NCBI GenBank assembly: GCA_036272055.1
Contig: DATAZL010000053.1
Location: 1-64,000 of the forward strand
DNA from: DASZVB01 sp036272055
Lineage (GTDB): Bacteria > Myxococcota_A > Polyangia > Polyangiales > Polyangiaceae
Direction: 5' to 3'
Length of the DNA stretch: 64,000 bases
The notes beneath the pieces are model-generated. The model was not told where the DNA came from, did no database searches, and was given only the letters and a program-made list of their open reading frames with translations. This document shows, piece after piece, positions 17,139 through 27,800 of the stretch; position 1 is the first letter of the stretch; each line of letters begins with the position of its first letter. Position numbers and translations under genes: made by a program.

Positions 17139-18956
17139 TCAGGGCGAGAGGCTCACCGTGAGGAAGCCGTCCGCGCCGACGCGAGCGGTCCGGTGCCCGG
17201 CCCACGCCGTTGCCGATAGGCACCCACAGGGGTGTCGATATGTAACTCCACCACGGACCCCGAGGAGCACATGGTTCGTGAAGTCGTAGTCGGCATCGGC
17301 GTCGGACGAGACGGCACGCGTCCACGGCACTCCGACCCGGCCGCCCGCCGTCCATCCCGCTCCGGTGAGCCATGGCGCCCAGGGGGCGTCGAATCCCGAC
17401 GCGAGGACCCGCGCGAGCAGCGGAACTTCCCCGGACATCCCCTCCGCGCGTCCCTCCACGAACACGCCGCTCTCCGGGCCGAGTCTCAGCGCGGACAGCA
17501 CGACGCTCCCCCGGTCGCCGGTCGACCACGACGAGACGCCCTCGCCGCGGACGGCGAACGCCGGAGCTTGCCCCGTCACCCGCCACGTCGCGAGCGGAAC
17601 GCCGCGCCCTCTGCCGTCATTCGCGTATCCGGCACGGAGGGTCGCCGATACCGCGGCGCGCTTCCCTGCCCGCTCGCCCACGGTGGAGCGCACACCGGCG
17701 GCGGCGAGAAGGAACGCGCCGTCGGGTGCGACGGCGGGAACGACGGACGGCGCGCGCGTCTCGCTTCCCCCCGCCGTTGCGACGACGAACGGCGTGACCC
17801 AGTGCTCGAGCAGCGACGGCGTCCCGAGCTCCTTGACGAACGGCGCGGAGAGCTCCGCCGTGAGCGCGGTCGCCGCGGAATACCCCGCCGCGTTCTCGTC
17901 GAACGTCGACAGCGCGCGGGTACGTCCCGAAACGTCGAGAACGACGGGACCGGCGTGGGTCGTTCCCCGGAGCTCGGCGCGCGACGACAGGAGCGTCAGC
18001 GACGCGGCATCGGGGCGCGCCCACGTCGCGGCTCCCACGTCGATGTTCGCCGTCGCGTTCGCGCCGAGCGGCACGCCGAACCCGACGTACAGCGCGGGAC
18101 CCACTACGGCGGACGACGTCAGGGCCGCACCGCGGGGCGCGTCCGCCTCGACGGAAATGCCGACCGTCGCCACGCCGTCGGAGAAGCCCGCCGCGCCGCG
18201 CGCGCGGTCCTGGCGGAGCGCGACTTCCTCGAGAAGCGACGGCCCTCGGAGCGCGCGCGGGCCGCGGAGCGCATCGGCGCTCCACGCGAGCGACGCCCAG
18301 CCGTCGGGGCTCGCAGCTCCACGCAGATCGACGGAGAGCGCCGTGTCGTGCAGGTGGTCCCACTTCACGAAGCTCGACGTCCGGTCCGTCGTGAGCCGTG
18401 CGCTGACCTCGGCGCCGCCCTCGACGTAGCCGCCACCCGACACGTCGAGCCCGCCTCTGCCGAGCGGCGCGTGCACGCCCGAGCCGACGAAGAGCCCGTC
18501 GTCGCCGCGATACGCGAGCTCGAACGGCAAGAGTCCCCACTCCGACGGCGCACGGAACCAGAGCCAGGGAAGCCACAGCACGGGCACCCCGAACGCGCGG
18601 ACCGTCGGATTCTCGACGATCGCGTCGGTCTTCGTGAGGCGTGCCCCGTCGAAGCGCAGCGTCACCGGCGGCGACGGACACCCGCAGAACGCGAGCTCGG
18701 CAGGGCCGCCGACCCGGACGGTTCCGTGTTCCGTCCGGAGCGTCAGGTGGTCGCTCGAAAGACGATAGCGCTCCACGGAGACGCGCACGTTGCCCGAGAG
18801 ACGCAGCGTCGCGAGCGACGGATCGAGCTCGAGTCGCTGCGCGCTGAACTCGACGCGCGGTGTCTCTGAGTCGGTGGCCGCAGCGTGCGCGGCGGTGGTG
18901 ACGGAGAGCGCCACCACGGCGGAGCCCCCGCCCCGAAACCACCGGATGGCGCGCAC
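17139..18956 (-). CDS. LptD/OstA-like outer-membrane LPS-assembly protein
   Basis: The 605-residue protein has a signal peptide and an N-terminal OstA-type repeat region (F-S-A-Q-R-L-E-L-D, then L-R-L-S-G-N-V-R-V). The segment V-R-A-F-G-V-P-V-L-W-L-P-W-L-W-F-R matches the linker found in LptD proteins between the jellyroll and the barrel. The remainder alternates short hydrophobic strands and turns, consistent with a beta-barrel. It is shorter than E. coli LptD (784 residues), so it may be a divergent or accessory form. It follows the upstream membrane-protein gene by 7 bp. Confidence in the exact role is moderate. Confidence 0.7.
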   Translation of the reverse strand: MRAIRWFRGGGSAVVALSVTTAAHAAATDSETPRVEFSAQRLELDPSLATLRLSGNVRVSVERYRLSSDHLTLRTEHGTVRVGGPAELAFCGCPSPPVTLRFDGARLTKTDAIVENPTVRAFGVPVLWLPWLWFRAPSEWGLLPFELAYRGDDGLFVGSGVHAPLGRGGLDVSGGGYVEGGAEVSARLTTDRTSSFVKWDHLHDTALSVDLRGAASPDGWASLAWSADALRGPRALRGPSLLEEVALRQDRARGAAGFSDGVATVGISVEADAPRGAALTSSAVVGPALYVGFGVPLGANATANIDVGAATWARPDAASLTLLSSRAELRGTTHAGPVVLDVSGRTRALSTFDENAAGYSAATALTAELSAPFVKELGTPSLLEHWVTPFVVATAGGSETRAPSVVPAVAPDGAFLLAAAGVRSTVGERAGKRAAVSATLRAGYANDGRGRGVPLATWRVTGQAPAFAVRGEGVSSWSTGDRGSVVLSALRLGPESGVFVEGRAEGMSGEVPLLARVLASGFDAPWAPWLTGAGWTAGGRVGVPWTRAVSSDADADYDFTNHVLLGVRGGVTYRHPCGCLSATAWAGHRTARVGADGFLTVSLSP

Positions 18957-18963
18957 GGCCGTT

Positions 18964-20217
18964 TCAGGGGTGCAGATGCCGGACGGTGTTCGACGCGCCG
19001 GACTTCTTCCCCGTTGCCGCGAGATAGATCGCGTCGAGGTGCCCGATCACCGACAGGTAAAACTGCGAACCCGGGCTGTAGAAGATGCTGCGACGCTGCC
19101 CGTCGAGCCCAGGCTGAACCTCGACGTTGACGTAGCCGACCGCGACGCTGAGCTCCGGGATCACGTCGTAATAGACGTCGGCTTCGAAGGACGTGACCGG
19201 CACGTAAGTCACCGGTGCGGTCGGATCGAGCACCGGGCCGCCCCCGCCGCTCGGATCGGTTATATTGGTCGGTTTGAAGCTGTACTTCCACGTGGGTCGG
19301 TAGGACGCCTCGAGGAACAGCGATAGCTTCTCGGTGATGTCGGCGATGAGCCGCGCGTTGAAGTGGAGCTCGTGCTCGGGGAACGCCGCGCCGGCGAGCT
19401 GATCGCCGGGAACGGTGCGCCCCTCCGGGTCGAGACGTACACGTCGGAGGTCGGGGTTGGTCGCCTGCGTGGCTCGCGTGAAGGTGTGATTGTACCCGGC
19501 GACGGCTCCGACGGTCAGCGTCTTGAAGACGGTCCACTTCTCGCCGGCGAGCGGCATGGTCTGCGAGAGGCGCGCCTCGGTGCCGAGCCCGAGGATCGTG
19601 CCGTTGTCCATGCTGAACTTGGACGTCGGGAACGTCAGGATCGGCAAGCTCGCCGTCATGATCGTCTCGTACCCGGGCGACGACGCGAGCGTGCGGCGAT
19701 AGCCGGTGAGCAGGGTCGCGTCGCTCAGCGTCGTCTCGCCGCGCTCGGTCGTGACGTCGCTGTTCGTGAACTCGCGCACGATGTCGATACGACCCGCGGC
19801 GAAGAACGAGTCGAGCTCACCGTCGTAGAGGTAGTAGCGCGGCCGGAAGGAGCCGCTCATCTCGTAGGTCGGATCGCTGCTCAGGTAATTCTTGCCGAAA
19901 CCGACGGTTTGCGAGCTCACCGAGTTGTCCCAGATGAGCCAAGTGTCTCGCCAGCGGAGCTTGACGGGCTTCTCGGGTGTGGCCGCCGGAGTGGTCGGCG
20001 GCGCGGGTCGGTCCGGCGTCGGCGGAGGCGTCACGACTGACGCCGGGCCGGATTCGGCCGGAGGCGTCACCGCTGGAGGCGTCACGGCCGGCGCCGGGCC
20101 GGATTCGGCCGGGGGCGGCGTCGCAGCATCCGCGGTTTGCGCCAGAGCGAGGCCGCCGTGAGCGACTGCCCCGAGAACGAGGGCGAAACGGGCAGCGCCA
20201 GCGTGCCGGAGGAGCAT
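18964..20217 (-). CDS. Outer-membrane beta-barrel protein with Pro-rich N-terminal repeats
   Basis: The 417-residue protein has a signal peptide ending at A-L-A-Q-T, then about 70 residues dominated by Pro, Ala, Thr and Glu in repeated P-P-A-E-S-G-P-A units. The rest alternates aromatic-flanked strands (R-P-R-Y-Y-L-Y-D, H-F-N-A-R-L-I-A-D, S-L-F-L-E-A-S-Y-R-P-T-W-K-Y), the pattern of an outer-membrane barrel. I know no named family. The Pro-rich stretch could span the peptidoglycan layer. It is probably co-transcribed with the LptD-like gene. Confidence 0.65.
   Translation of the reverse strand: MLLRHAGAARFALVLGAVAHGGLALAQTADAATPPPAESGPAPAVTPPAVTPPAESGPASVVTPPPTPDRPAPPTTPAATPEKPVKLRWRDTWLIWDNSVSSQTVGFGKNYLSSDPTYEMSGSFRPRYYLYDGELDSFFAAGRIDIVREFTNSDVTTERGETTLSDATLLTGYRRTLASSPGYETIMTASLPILTFPTSKFSMDNGTILGLGTEARLSQTMPLAGEKWTVFKTLTVGAVAGYNHTFTRATQATNPDLRRVRLDPEGRTVPGDQLAGAAFPEHELHFNARLIADITEKLSLFLEASYRPTWKYSFKPTNITDPSGGGGPVLDPTAPVTYVPVTSFEADVYYDVIPELSVAVGYVNVEVQPGLDGQRRSIFYSPGSQFYLSVIGHLDAIYLAATGKKSGASNTVRHLHP
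20041..20112. repeat. In-frame direct repeat encoding the Pro/Ala linker
   Basis: The 21-base unit CGCCGGGCCGGATTCGGCCGG occurs at 20041-20061 and again at 20092-20112, exactly 51 bases (17 codons) apart, inside the outer-membrane protein gene. It encodes the repeated Pro-Ala-Glu-Ser-Gly-Pro segment, and copy number may vary between strains. Confidence 0.7.
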
Positions 20218-20333
20218 CCGGGCGGGATTCTGGACCGGCGCCCGTGCCTTTGGACAGCCGTTTCATAGCTCGCACCGCGTTATCGGCGCTCGAGCACACC
20301 CGTTCCGTCAAACCACGCTAGGATCGCGCCCGA

Positions 20334-20729
20334 ATGGCAGCTCCGCTTCCCGCAACGGAAATTACCGCACTTCTCGGCCAGGGCACCCGGTTCGAGGGCA
20401 AGCTCCACTTCGAGGGCCGGGTTCGGATCGACGGCCGATTCACCGGGGAAATCTCGAGCCCGGACGTGCTCGTCATCGGGGAAGGCGCCGAGGTCGAGGG
20501 CGAGATTGACGTCGCCAGCGTCATCATCAAGGGCGGCGTCGTCCGCGCGAACGTCCGAGCCAGCGACTCCATCGAGCTCTACGTGCCGGCGATCGTGACC
20601 GGGACGCTGCACTCGCCGGAGGTGTTCATGGACAAGGGCGTGCAGTTCTCGGGGAGCTGTACGATGGCTCCGCTCGAGGCCGCACGCGGTGCGGTCGAGC
20701 ACGACCGAGATGTCGGCCCTGTGAAGTGA
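20334..20729 (+). CDS. Bactofilin-family cytoskeletal protein
   Basis: The 131-residue protein matches the bactofilin (DUF583, polymer-forming) fold: F-E-G-K-L-H-F-E-G-R-V-R-I-D-G-R-F, then G-E-I, L-V-I-G-E-G-A-E-V-E-G-E-I and V-I-I-K-G-G-V-V, a right-handed beta-helix repeat of about 17 residues. Bactofilins form filaments that position cell-wall or chromosome factors; Myxococcus has several. The short N-terminus lacks an obvious membrane anchor. The last ~20 residues, after the helix, are disordered and charged. Confidence 0.92.
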   Translation: MAAPLPATEITALLGQGTRFEGKLHFEGRVRIDGRFTGEISSPDVLVIGEGAEVEGEIDVASVIIKGGVVRANVRASDSIELYVPAIVTGTLHSPEVFMDKGVQFSGSCTMAPLEAARGAVEHDRDVGPVK

Positions 20730-20914
20730 CGTCACAGTGACGCCGTACCGAAACCTTCCGTAACGTGTCGCAACCGACATGCGCGCACCTTGCATCCGCG
20801 CGGATCCTGACCCATTTTGAGATGGTCCGGAGACGAGTGCGTCGCCGGAAAAGCGCGGCACGCTTGGTGCAATCTTCCAGCGGGTCGCCTTCCTTGGTGA
20901 CACTGGAACATGCA

Positions 20915-21499
20915 ATGAATCGCAAGTCGTTCTTCGCAGGCGCGTTCATCGCTCTCACGCTCGCTGGCGCGACGCCGGCGTCCGCCGCAGATCGTCCCGA
21001 TCCCGAGCGCTACGAGAGCCAGACACCGGCGAGCGAAGTGAAAGCCGGTGGCTCGCGCGACACCGTGCACGCGCCGATCGAGGTCGTGCGACACATCGTC
21101 ACCGACTTCGACGGTTACTCCGGCTACATCAAGAAATTCGAGAAGGCGAAGGTCATCGGTCGCCACGGAGACAAGACCGACGTGTACCTGCAGGTGCCGA
21201 TCATGAAGGGCGCCGCCAAGGTGTGGGCAGTCATCAGGTTCGATCCGCCGAAGCCGAACGACGCCGGAGACGACTTCGTCGTGACCGGCAAGCTCCTCAA
21301 GGGCAACGTGAAGCGGCTCGACGCGCGCTACCACATCTCGAAGATCGACGATCAGAACACGCGCCTCGATCTGCAGCTTCTCATCGTGCCCGACTGGGTG
21401 GTCCCGGTTCCGAACCATCTCGCCACGAGCGAGGCCGCCTACGCCGCGTCGCGCGCAGTCCTCGGTTTGAGGAACGCGTCGGAGCTGAAGAACCACTGA
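20915..21499 (+). CDS. Exported SRPBCC/START-like domain protein
   Basis: The ATG chosen gives 194 residues with a clean signal peptide (M-N-R-K-S-F-F-A-G-A-F-I-A-L-T-L-A-G-A-T-P-A-S-A-A). The mature domain resembles coenzyme Q-binding/polyketide-cyclase-like START folds, which bind lipids: V-H-A-P-I-E-V-V-R-H-I-V-T-D-F-D-G-Y-S-G-Y near its start is the helix-grip signature. A periplasmic lipid-binding role is inferred. It is followed by the recC gene after 105 bp without an obvious link. Confidence 0.75.
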   Translation: MNRKSFFAGAFIALTLAGATPASAADRPDPERYESQTPASEVKAGGSRDTVHAPIEVVRHIVTDFDGYSGYIKKFEKAKVIGRHGDKTDVYLQVPIMKGAAKVWAVIRFDPPKPNDAGDDFVVTGKLLKGNVKRLDARYHISKIDDQNTRLDLQLLIVPDWVVPVPNHLATSEAAYAASRAVLGLRNASELKNH

Positions 21500-21604
21500 G
21501 CGCTCGCCTGCTCGGCGTGTAAAACCGCCCGCTCGGACATTGCCGGTCCGGGCCGGGCTGTTCGTGCTTGATCGGTAGGACGGCGCGGCGTAGCTCCGTC
21601 GAAG

Positions 21605-24600
21605 TTGTTCATCTATCGCAGCAACCGGACGGAGCAGCTCGCGGAGGCGCTCTCCGACGTCGCGCGGCAGCCGCTCGCCTCGCCGCTGTCACCCGAGGTC
21701 ATCGTCGTCTCGAGTCAGGGCATCGAGCGGTGGCTCTCGCAGCAGCTCGCCGCGCGGCTCGGGGTGTTCGCCAATGCGCGCTTCCCTTTCCCGCGGGCGT
21801 TCATGAGCGAGCTCCTCGCCGACGGCACAGCGAAGACCGATCCGTTCTCTCGCGATGCACTTGCGTGGTCCATCGCCGCGCTCTTGCCCGACGTCTCGAA
21901 GAACCCCGGCGCCGAGGCGGTCGCGTCGTATCTCGCCGTCGACGAGCACGGGGAAAAGCTCTTCGAGCTGTCGCAGCAGCTCGCGAACGCGTTCGACCAG
22001 TACGTCGTGTACCGCCCCGAGCTCGTGCGCGCCTGGGAGCGCGGAGCGGGGCGCGGCTTCCAGCCCGATCTGTTCCGAGCCCTGGTCGAGCGCCACGGCT
22101 CGAAGCACCTCGCCGCGCGGGCGGCCCTGTTCCTCTCGAACCCCCTGCCCGCCTCGGTCCCGGAGCGGATCTGCGTGTTCGGCGCGGCGTCGCTGCCGCG
22201 GCTCTACATCCGCCTGCTCGCACGGCTCGCGCGGGAGCGTCAGGTACATCTCTTCCTGCTCCGCGCCTCGCCGTTCCCCGTCGAAGCGAATCCGCTCGCG
22301 GCTTCACTCGGTCGCCTCTCACGGGAATTCGAGCAAGTGCTCCTCGAAGAAGATAAGGCCGCCAAGGTGGTCGATCTGTTCCAGGACGGCGGGAAGCGCT
22401 CGATGCTCGAGGTCGTGCAGTCGGATCTCCTCGCCGGCAGGGTGCGGGAACCCGGTTCGCAGGTCGCGACGCGCGCCGTCGCGCGGGCAGGAGACGTCTC
22501 CATCGTCGCGCACTCGTGTCACGGTCCGCTCCGCGAGGTCGAGGTGCTGCGCGATCAGCTCCTCGCCGCGTTCGAGGCGGATGCGACGCTGGTGCCGGAA
22601 GACGTCGCGGTGATGGCGCCGGACATCGACGCTTACGCGCCACTCATCGACGCCGTCTTCGGCCTCGACTTCGACGAGCCCGGCTTCATCCCGTACAAGA
22701 TCGCCGACCGCCGAGTGCGCGCGTCGAACCCCGCGGCGGAGGCGTTAGTCCGCGTGCTCGACCTCGCCGGCGGTCGCATGAAGGCGAGCGACGTGCTCGA
22801 TCTGTTGCAGCTCGAGCCGGTGCGCGATCGGCTCGACATCGACGCCGAAGAGCTACCGGTGCTGCGCCGGCTGGTGCGGGAATCCGGCATCCGCTGGGGC
22901 ATCGACGAGCAACATCGCGAAGAGCTCGGGCAACCCGCGACGCGGGAGAATACGTGGCGCTTCGGGCTCGATCGGCTCCTCCTCGGCCATGCGCTCGCAA
23001 CCGACGACACGCCCTTTGCCGGTACCCTCCCCTTCCCGCTCGGGAGCGGCGAGCTTTCGGAGCTCGCCGGCAAGCTCTCCGAGGCGGCGAGCAGCATTTT
23101 CCAGGTACGCCAGCGGCTCCTCAAACCGAAGACGCCCGCGGACTGGGCAGCGACGCTGAACGACGTGCTCGAGCTCCTGGTGTCGTCGGAGGACGAGCAT
23201 CTGCCGTTCGTGCAGGCGACCCGCGACGCGATCGGCGCCTTCGCCGACACGGCCGAGTCCGCGGGCTTCACCGGGGTCGTACACCGTGAGGCGCTCGGGG
23301 CGATGCTCGCGCGTCTCTTCGATCAGGAGACGTCGGGGCGAAGCTTTCTCTCCGGAGGCGTCACTTTCTGCGCGCTCTTGCCGATGCGCAGCATTCCCTT
23401 TCGCATCGTGTATCTCCTCGGGCTCTCCGACACCGCTTTTCCGCGGCGCGATCGAGCGCCGGCCTTCGACCTCATCGCGCAGCATCCAGAGCCCGGGGAC
23501 CGCTCGAGCCGCGAAGAAGATCGGCTGCTCTTTCTCGAGGCGCTGCTGTCGGCGCGCCAGCGCTTCGTCCTGTCGTTCGTCGGGAGAGCGGCGCAGGACA
23601 ACGCGCAGCTCGCGCCGTCGGCCGTCGTCGCCGAGCTCCTAGACACCCTCGACCGCACCTTCTCGACGAGCTCGGAGCGCGAGGGCCAGTTGCCTCTCGC
23701 TCTGGACGACCATCGTGTCGCACGCGACGGGCTCGGACGGCGCGCCATCGTCGAGCACCCGCTGCAAGCCTTCAGCGCGCGCTACTTCGGCGCGAGTGAC
23801 GACCCGCGGCTCTTCAGCTACGGCGACGCCGAGGCAGAGGGTGCGCGAGCCCTCGCCGCGCGAGACGTCGGTCAGAACCGGTTCGCCTCGACGCCGCTCC
23901 TCGACGCGTCGTCGGAGGTCATCGAGCTGTCGGATCTGGTGCGCTTCCTCGAGAATCCGGCGCGCGCGTACTTTCAGCGGCGGCTGGGCGTGGTGCTCGA
24001 GGACGAGCCGTCACTCGTCTCCGATCGCGACCCGGTGGAGCTCTCGCCGCTCGAGGCGTACGAGCTCGGTGCGCGGCTTCTCGAGCAGCTCGCAAAGGGG
24101 CGCGGTGAGGACGCGGCGCGCCTCTGGGCACGCGGGCTCGGGCTCGCGCCGCCCGGGACGCCGGGGGACATCGACGTGCGACGAGCGACCGACATGGCGC
24201 AGCGTCTCATGAAGGAAGCCGGCACGTGGCTCGACGGAGAGGCGGATCCGCCGCTGGCGTTCAATCTGCCGCTCGAGGGCGCGCGCCTCGCGGGCGTCCT
24301 CCGCGACGTGCGCCCGAAGGGCCAGGTCATCGTGCGGTTCGCGCGCTTCAAGCCGAAGAACGAGCTCGCCGCCTGGACGCGGCATCTCGCGCTCTCTGCC
24401 GCCGCCGGCCGGCGCGCCGGGACGCTCGTCCTCGGACGGGCGAAGAACGACGACACGGTCGAGGGCCGCGTCTTCGAAGCACTCGACCCGGCGCAAGCAA
24501 AGCGGCACCTCGGAGAGCTCGTGCGCCTCTATCGCTCCGGGCAGCGCGCACCGCTCTGCCTTTTTCCCAATGCCTCGAAGACCTTCGCGGAAAAGTTCGT

Positions 24601-24847
24601 CGGCGGATCGGACAAGCCCGACCGTGAGCGGACGGCGCTGTTCCTCGCGCGAAAAGCGTTCGGCGATCGCAGCCTCGGCGCGGAATCCGAGGACACCTAC
24701 GTGAAGCGGATCTTCCTCGACCTGGATCCGTTCACGCCGGTGTCGCCCTTCGACCCCGAAGGCACCGAGGGCTTCCCGTCGTTCACCGAGACGGCGCTCC
24801 TCGTGTTCGAGCCGCTGCTCCGGAACTCGCGCGGGGTGCCCGGATGA
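21605..24847 (+). CDS. recC: Exodeoxyribonuclease V, RecC subunit
   Basis: RecC is the Chi-reading subunit of RecBCD, the double-strand-break processing machine. The 1080-residue product (E. coli RecC is 1122) begins F-I-Y-R-S-N-R-T-E-Q-L and contains V-S-S-Q-G-I-E-R-W-L, both conserved in RecC, with later R-S-I-P-F-R-I-V-Y-L-L-G-L-S-D-T-A-F-P-R-R. The best start is TTG; there is no nearby ATG. Its stop overlaps the recB start (ATGA), which points to coupled synthesis of complex subunits. Whether it recognises E. coli Chi cannot be read from the sequence. Confidence 0.93.
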   Translation: MFIYRSNRTEQLAEALSDVARQPLASPLSPEVIVVSSQGIERWLSQQLAARLGVFANARFPFPRAFMSELLADGTAKTDPFSRDALAWSIAALLPDVSKNPGAEAVASYLAVDEHGEKLFELSQQLANAFDQYVVYRPELVRAWERGAGRGFQPDLFRALVERHGSKHLAARAALFLSNPLPASVPERICVFGAASLPRLYIRLLARLARERQVHLFLLRASPFPVEANPLAASLGRLSREFEQVLLEEDKAAKVVDLFQDGGKRSMLEVVQSDLLAGRVREPGSQVATRAVARAGDVSIVAHSCHGPLREVEVLRDQLLAAFEADATLVPEDVAVMAPDIDAYAPLIDAVFGLDFDEPGFIPYKIADRRVRASNPAAEALVRVLDLAGGRMKASDVLDLLQLEPVRDRLDIDAEELPVLRRLVRESGIRWGIDEQHREELGQPATRENTWRFGLDRLLLGHALATDDTPFAGTLPFPLGSGELSELAGKLSEAASSIFQVRQRLLKPKTPADWAATLNDVLELLVSSEDEHLPFVQATRDAIGAFADTAESAGFTGVVHREALGAMLARLFDQETSGRSFLSGGVTFCALLPMRSIPFRIVYLLGLSDTAFPRRDRAPAFDLIAQHPEPGDRSSREEDRLLFLEALLSARQRFVLSFVGRAAQDNAQLAPSAVVAELLDTLDRTFSTSSEREGQLPLALDDHRVARDGLGRRAIVEHPLQAFSARYFGASDDPRLFSYGDAEAEGARALAARDVGQNRFASTPLLDASSEVIELSDLVRFLENPARAYFQRRLGVVLEDEPSLVSDRDPVELSPLEAYELGARLLEQLAKGRGEDAARLWARGLGLAPPGTPGDIDVRRATDMAQRLMKEAGTWLDGEADPPLAFNLPLEGARLAGVLRDVRPKGQVIVRFARFKPKNELAAWTRHLALSAAAGRRAGTLVLGRAKNDDTVEGRVFEALDPAQAKRHLGELVRLYRSGQRAPLCLFPNASKTFAEKFVGGSDKPDRERTALFLARKAFGDRSLGAESEDTYVKRIFLDLDPFTPVSPFDPEGTEGFPSFTETALLVFEPLLRNSRGVPG

Positions 24848-27800
24848 CGCCGCTCGATCCGTTCGCGGTCGCGCTCACCGGCGTGCAGCTCATCGAGGCG
24901 AGCGCCGGCACCGGGAAGACGCACACCATCACGACACTGTTCGTCCGGCTGGTGGTCGAGCGAAAACTCCCGGTCGATCGTATCCTCGTCGTCACGTTCA
25001 CGAACGCCGCGACGGCAGAGCTCCGCGACAGGATCCGCAAGCGGCTCCGCGAGGCGAGCGCTGCGTTCGCGACCGGCACCGCGTCGGATCCCGCGCTACG
25101 CCAGCTCGTCGCGCGAAGCACGCACCGCGCCGCCGACATGAAGCGGCTCGAGACCGCGCTCGCCTCGGTGGACGAAGCGGCGGTTCACACCATCCACGCC
25201 TTCTGTCAGCGGGTCCTGGCGGAGCACGCCTTCGAGGGCGGCGTGCGACCCGACCTCGAGCTCATCGCCGACATCCGTCCGATGGTCACCGAGCTCGTGC
25301 ACGACTTCGTGAGTCGTGAGTTCGCCACCGCGCCGCGGGCCGCCGTCGAGTACGCGCGCAGCGGCCGCCTGCGCGTCAGCGAGCTCGTCCAGCTCGGCCT
25401 CCTCGGCGCACGTCTACCCGACGCGCCCGTCGTGGCCGACGACGCGCCGTTCGACATGCTGGGGCCGCTCGAGGACTACTTCGTCGCGCGCCGGAACCTC
25501 GCTGCGGCGTGGCCCGCGAGCCGGGACACGGTGACGTCGCTGCTGTTCGAGTCGGCCGCGCTCAATCGAAACACGTACTCACAGGCGATCTGCGCGCGCG
25601 CCGTCGAAGCCGTCGAGACGCTGCTCGCCGCGCCGGAAGAGTCGCTCCTCGGCTACGGCGAGCACCTCGTCAAGCTGTCCGCGGCGTGCCTCGCGCGAGG
25701 AGCGAAGGCCGGACGCGTCCCGCCGAAGCACATGCTCTTCACCCTCGCCGAGCGGCTCGTCGAGACGCGCTCCGTCGTCGACGAGGGGCTCGGGCGCTGG
25801 GTCCAGGGCGTCGAGCGGCGGCTCGTGGAGCACGTGCGTCGCGCGCTCCCGAAGCGTGCCCGGGAGCACGCCCTGCAGTCGTTCGACGACGTGCTGACGT
25901 CGTTTCGCGACGCGCTTCGCGGGCGTCGTGGCCGCGCGCTCGCCTCTGCCGTGCGTCGTAAATTTCCGGCCGCCCTCATCGACGAGTTCCACGACACCGA
26001 CCCGGTCCAGTACGAGATTTTCCGTACCCTCTACCGCGCGCGTGGGACGAGTCTCTTTCTCATCGGGGATCCGAAGCAGGCCATCTACGCCTTCCGCGGC
26101 GCGGACATCTTCGCGTACCTGAGCGCCGCCGCCGACGCGGACGCGCGCTTCACGCTCGGCACGAATCACCGCTCCGACCCGACCTACGTGAAGGCGGTGA
26201 ACGCCGTCATGTCGAGTGTGCCGTCGCCGTTTCTCCTCGAACAGATCCGGTTCGAACCGGTGGCCACACCCGCCGGCGCCGAAGACCGGCTGCGCCGGAA
26301 CGACGCGCCGTTCAGCGGCATGGACATCGTCTTTTCGCCGCGAACGCCGTCGGAGGGCTGGAAGAGGCCGCTCTCGCCGGCGATGGACTCCGTTCCCGCG
26401 CTCGCCGCGGGCGAGATCGCGAGAATGCTCGACCGGGACGCGCGCGTCACGCTCCGTGACAAGGCCGGGTTCCGCCCGCTCGAGCCGGGGGACTTCGCGG
26501 TGCTCACGCGGTCCAACGTCGAGGCCGGCAACGTGCAGCGGGCGCTCCGCGCGCTCGGCGTGCCGAGCGTGCTCCACGGCGACTCGAGTGTGCTCGACAC
26601 CGACGAGGCGGGGGAGCTGTCCCTTCTCCTCGCCGCGCTCGCCGATCCGTCGAGCACCGTAGCCGTCCGTTCGGCCCTCGCGACGAGCTTCCTCGGTCTC
26701 GACGCGGCGGAGCTGGTTCGTCTGGGCGAAGACGAGGCGGGCTGGGAGAAGTGGGCGAACGATTTCGCGTCCTGGCACGCGATCTGGAAAAACCGCGGCT
26801 TTCTCCAGGCGATGCGCCGGCTGATGCGCGAGCGGCGCACGAGCGCGCGCCTTCTCCGCACCGTCGGCGGCGAGCGAAAGCTCACCAACTTTCTCCATCT
26901 GATCGAGATCTGTCACCGCGAGGCGATGGATCGTCACCTCGGCGTCGCGGGCCTGTCGTCGTTCTTCGGCGAGGTCCGTCACGACGACGAGGCGCGCGAC
27001 ACCCTCGCGTCGGAGTCGCAGCAGATCCGGCTCGAGAGCGACGAGCGCGCCGTGCAGCTCACGACGATGCACCGGAGCAAGGGGCTCGAGTACCCCGTCG
27101 TCGTCTTGCCGTATCTCTTCCGGAGCGCAAACCTGTGGGACAGCGAGAAGCGCCGGCTCCGCTATCACGACCCCGCGAAGAACCACGAGCTCCTGCTCGA
27201 TCTGCGTCCTCTCGAGCAAAAGGCGGAGCCGCTCGCGCTGGCCGAGGAAGAGACGATGGCCGAAGGGCTACGACTCGCCTACGTCGCGCTGACGCGCGCG
27301 AAGCACCGGAGCATCGTGTTCTGGGGCGCGTACTACAAATGGTACGAGTCGGCGCTCGCGCGGCTCTTCCACCCCGAAGGTTCCACCCTCGGAGACGATC
27401 GCGAGTCGATGGACGATGAGCGCATGCTCGGCGATCTGCATGCGCTCGCCGAGCGCTCGGGCGGCTCCGTGAGCGTCCGGCTCGCCACGGCGGACAGAGC
27501 CCCGCGCTTTTCGCCGCGGAATCCGCCGACCACGGACCTCACCGCGAGGCTCGCGCGCCGTCGCGTCACCGCCGCGTGGCGGACGTCGAGCTTCAGCGCG
27601 CTCTCCCAGGGCGATCCCACGGCGGACGTCGAGCGCGATCTCGACCCGAAGGAGCCGGAGGCCGTCATCGAACCGCCTGCCCCGGCCGAGCCACCCGTGC
27701 CGCTCGACGAATTTCCGCGCGGGCCGCGCGCAGGCGACGTCCTTCATGCGATCCTCGAGGACACCGATTTCGAGCGACGTGATCCGCTCGAGCTCCGGCG

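Noticed and set aside
25579..27219. 546-codon antisense frame within recB
   Set aside because: The RecB helicase motifs on the plus strand are continuous through it, and the antisense product has no recognisable domain.
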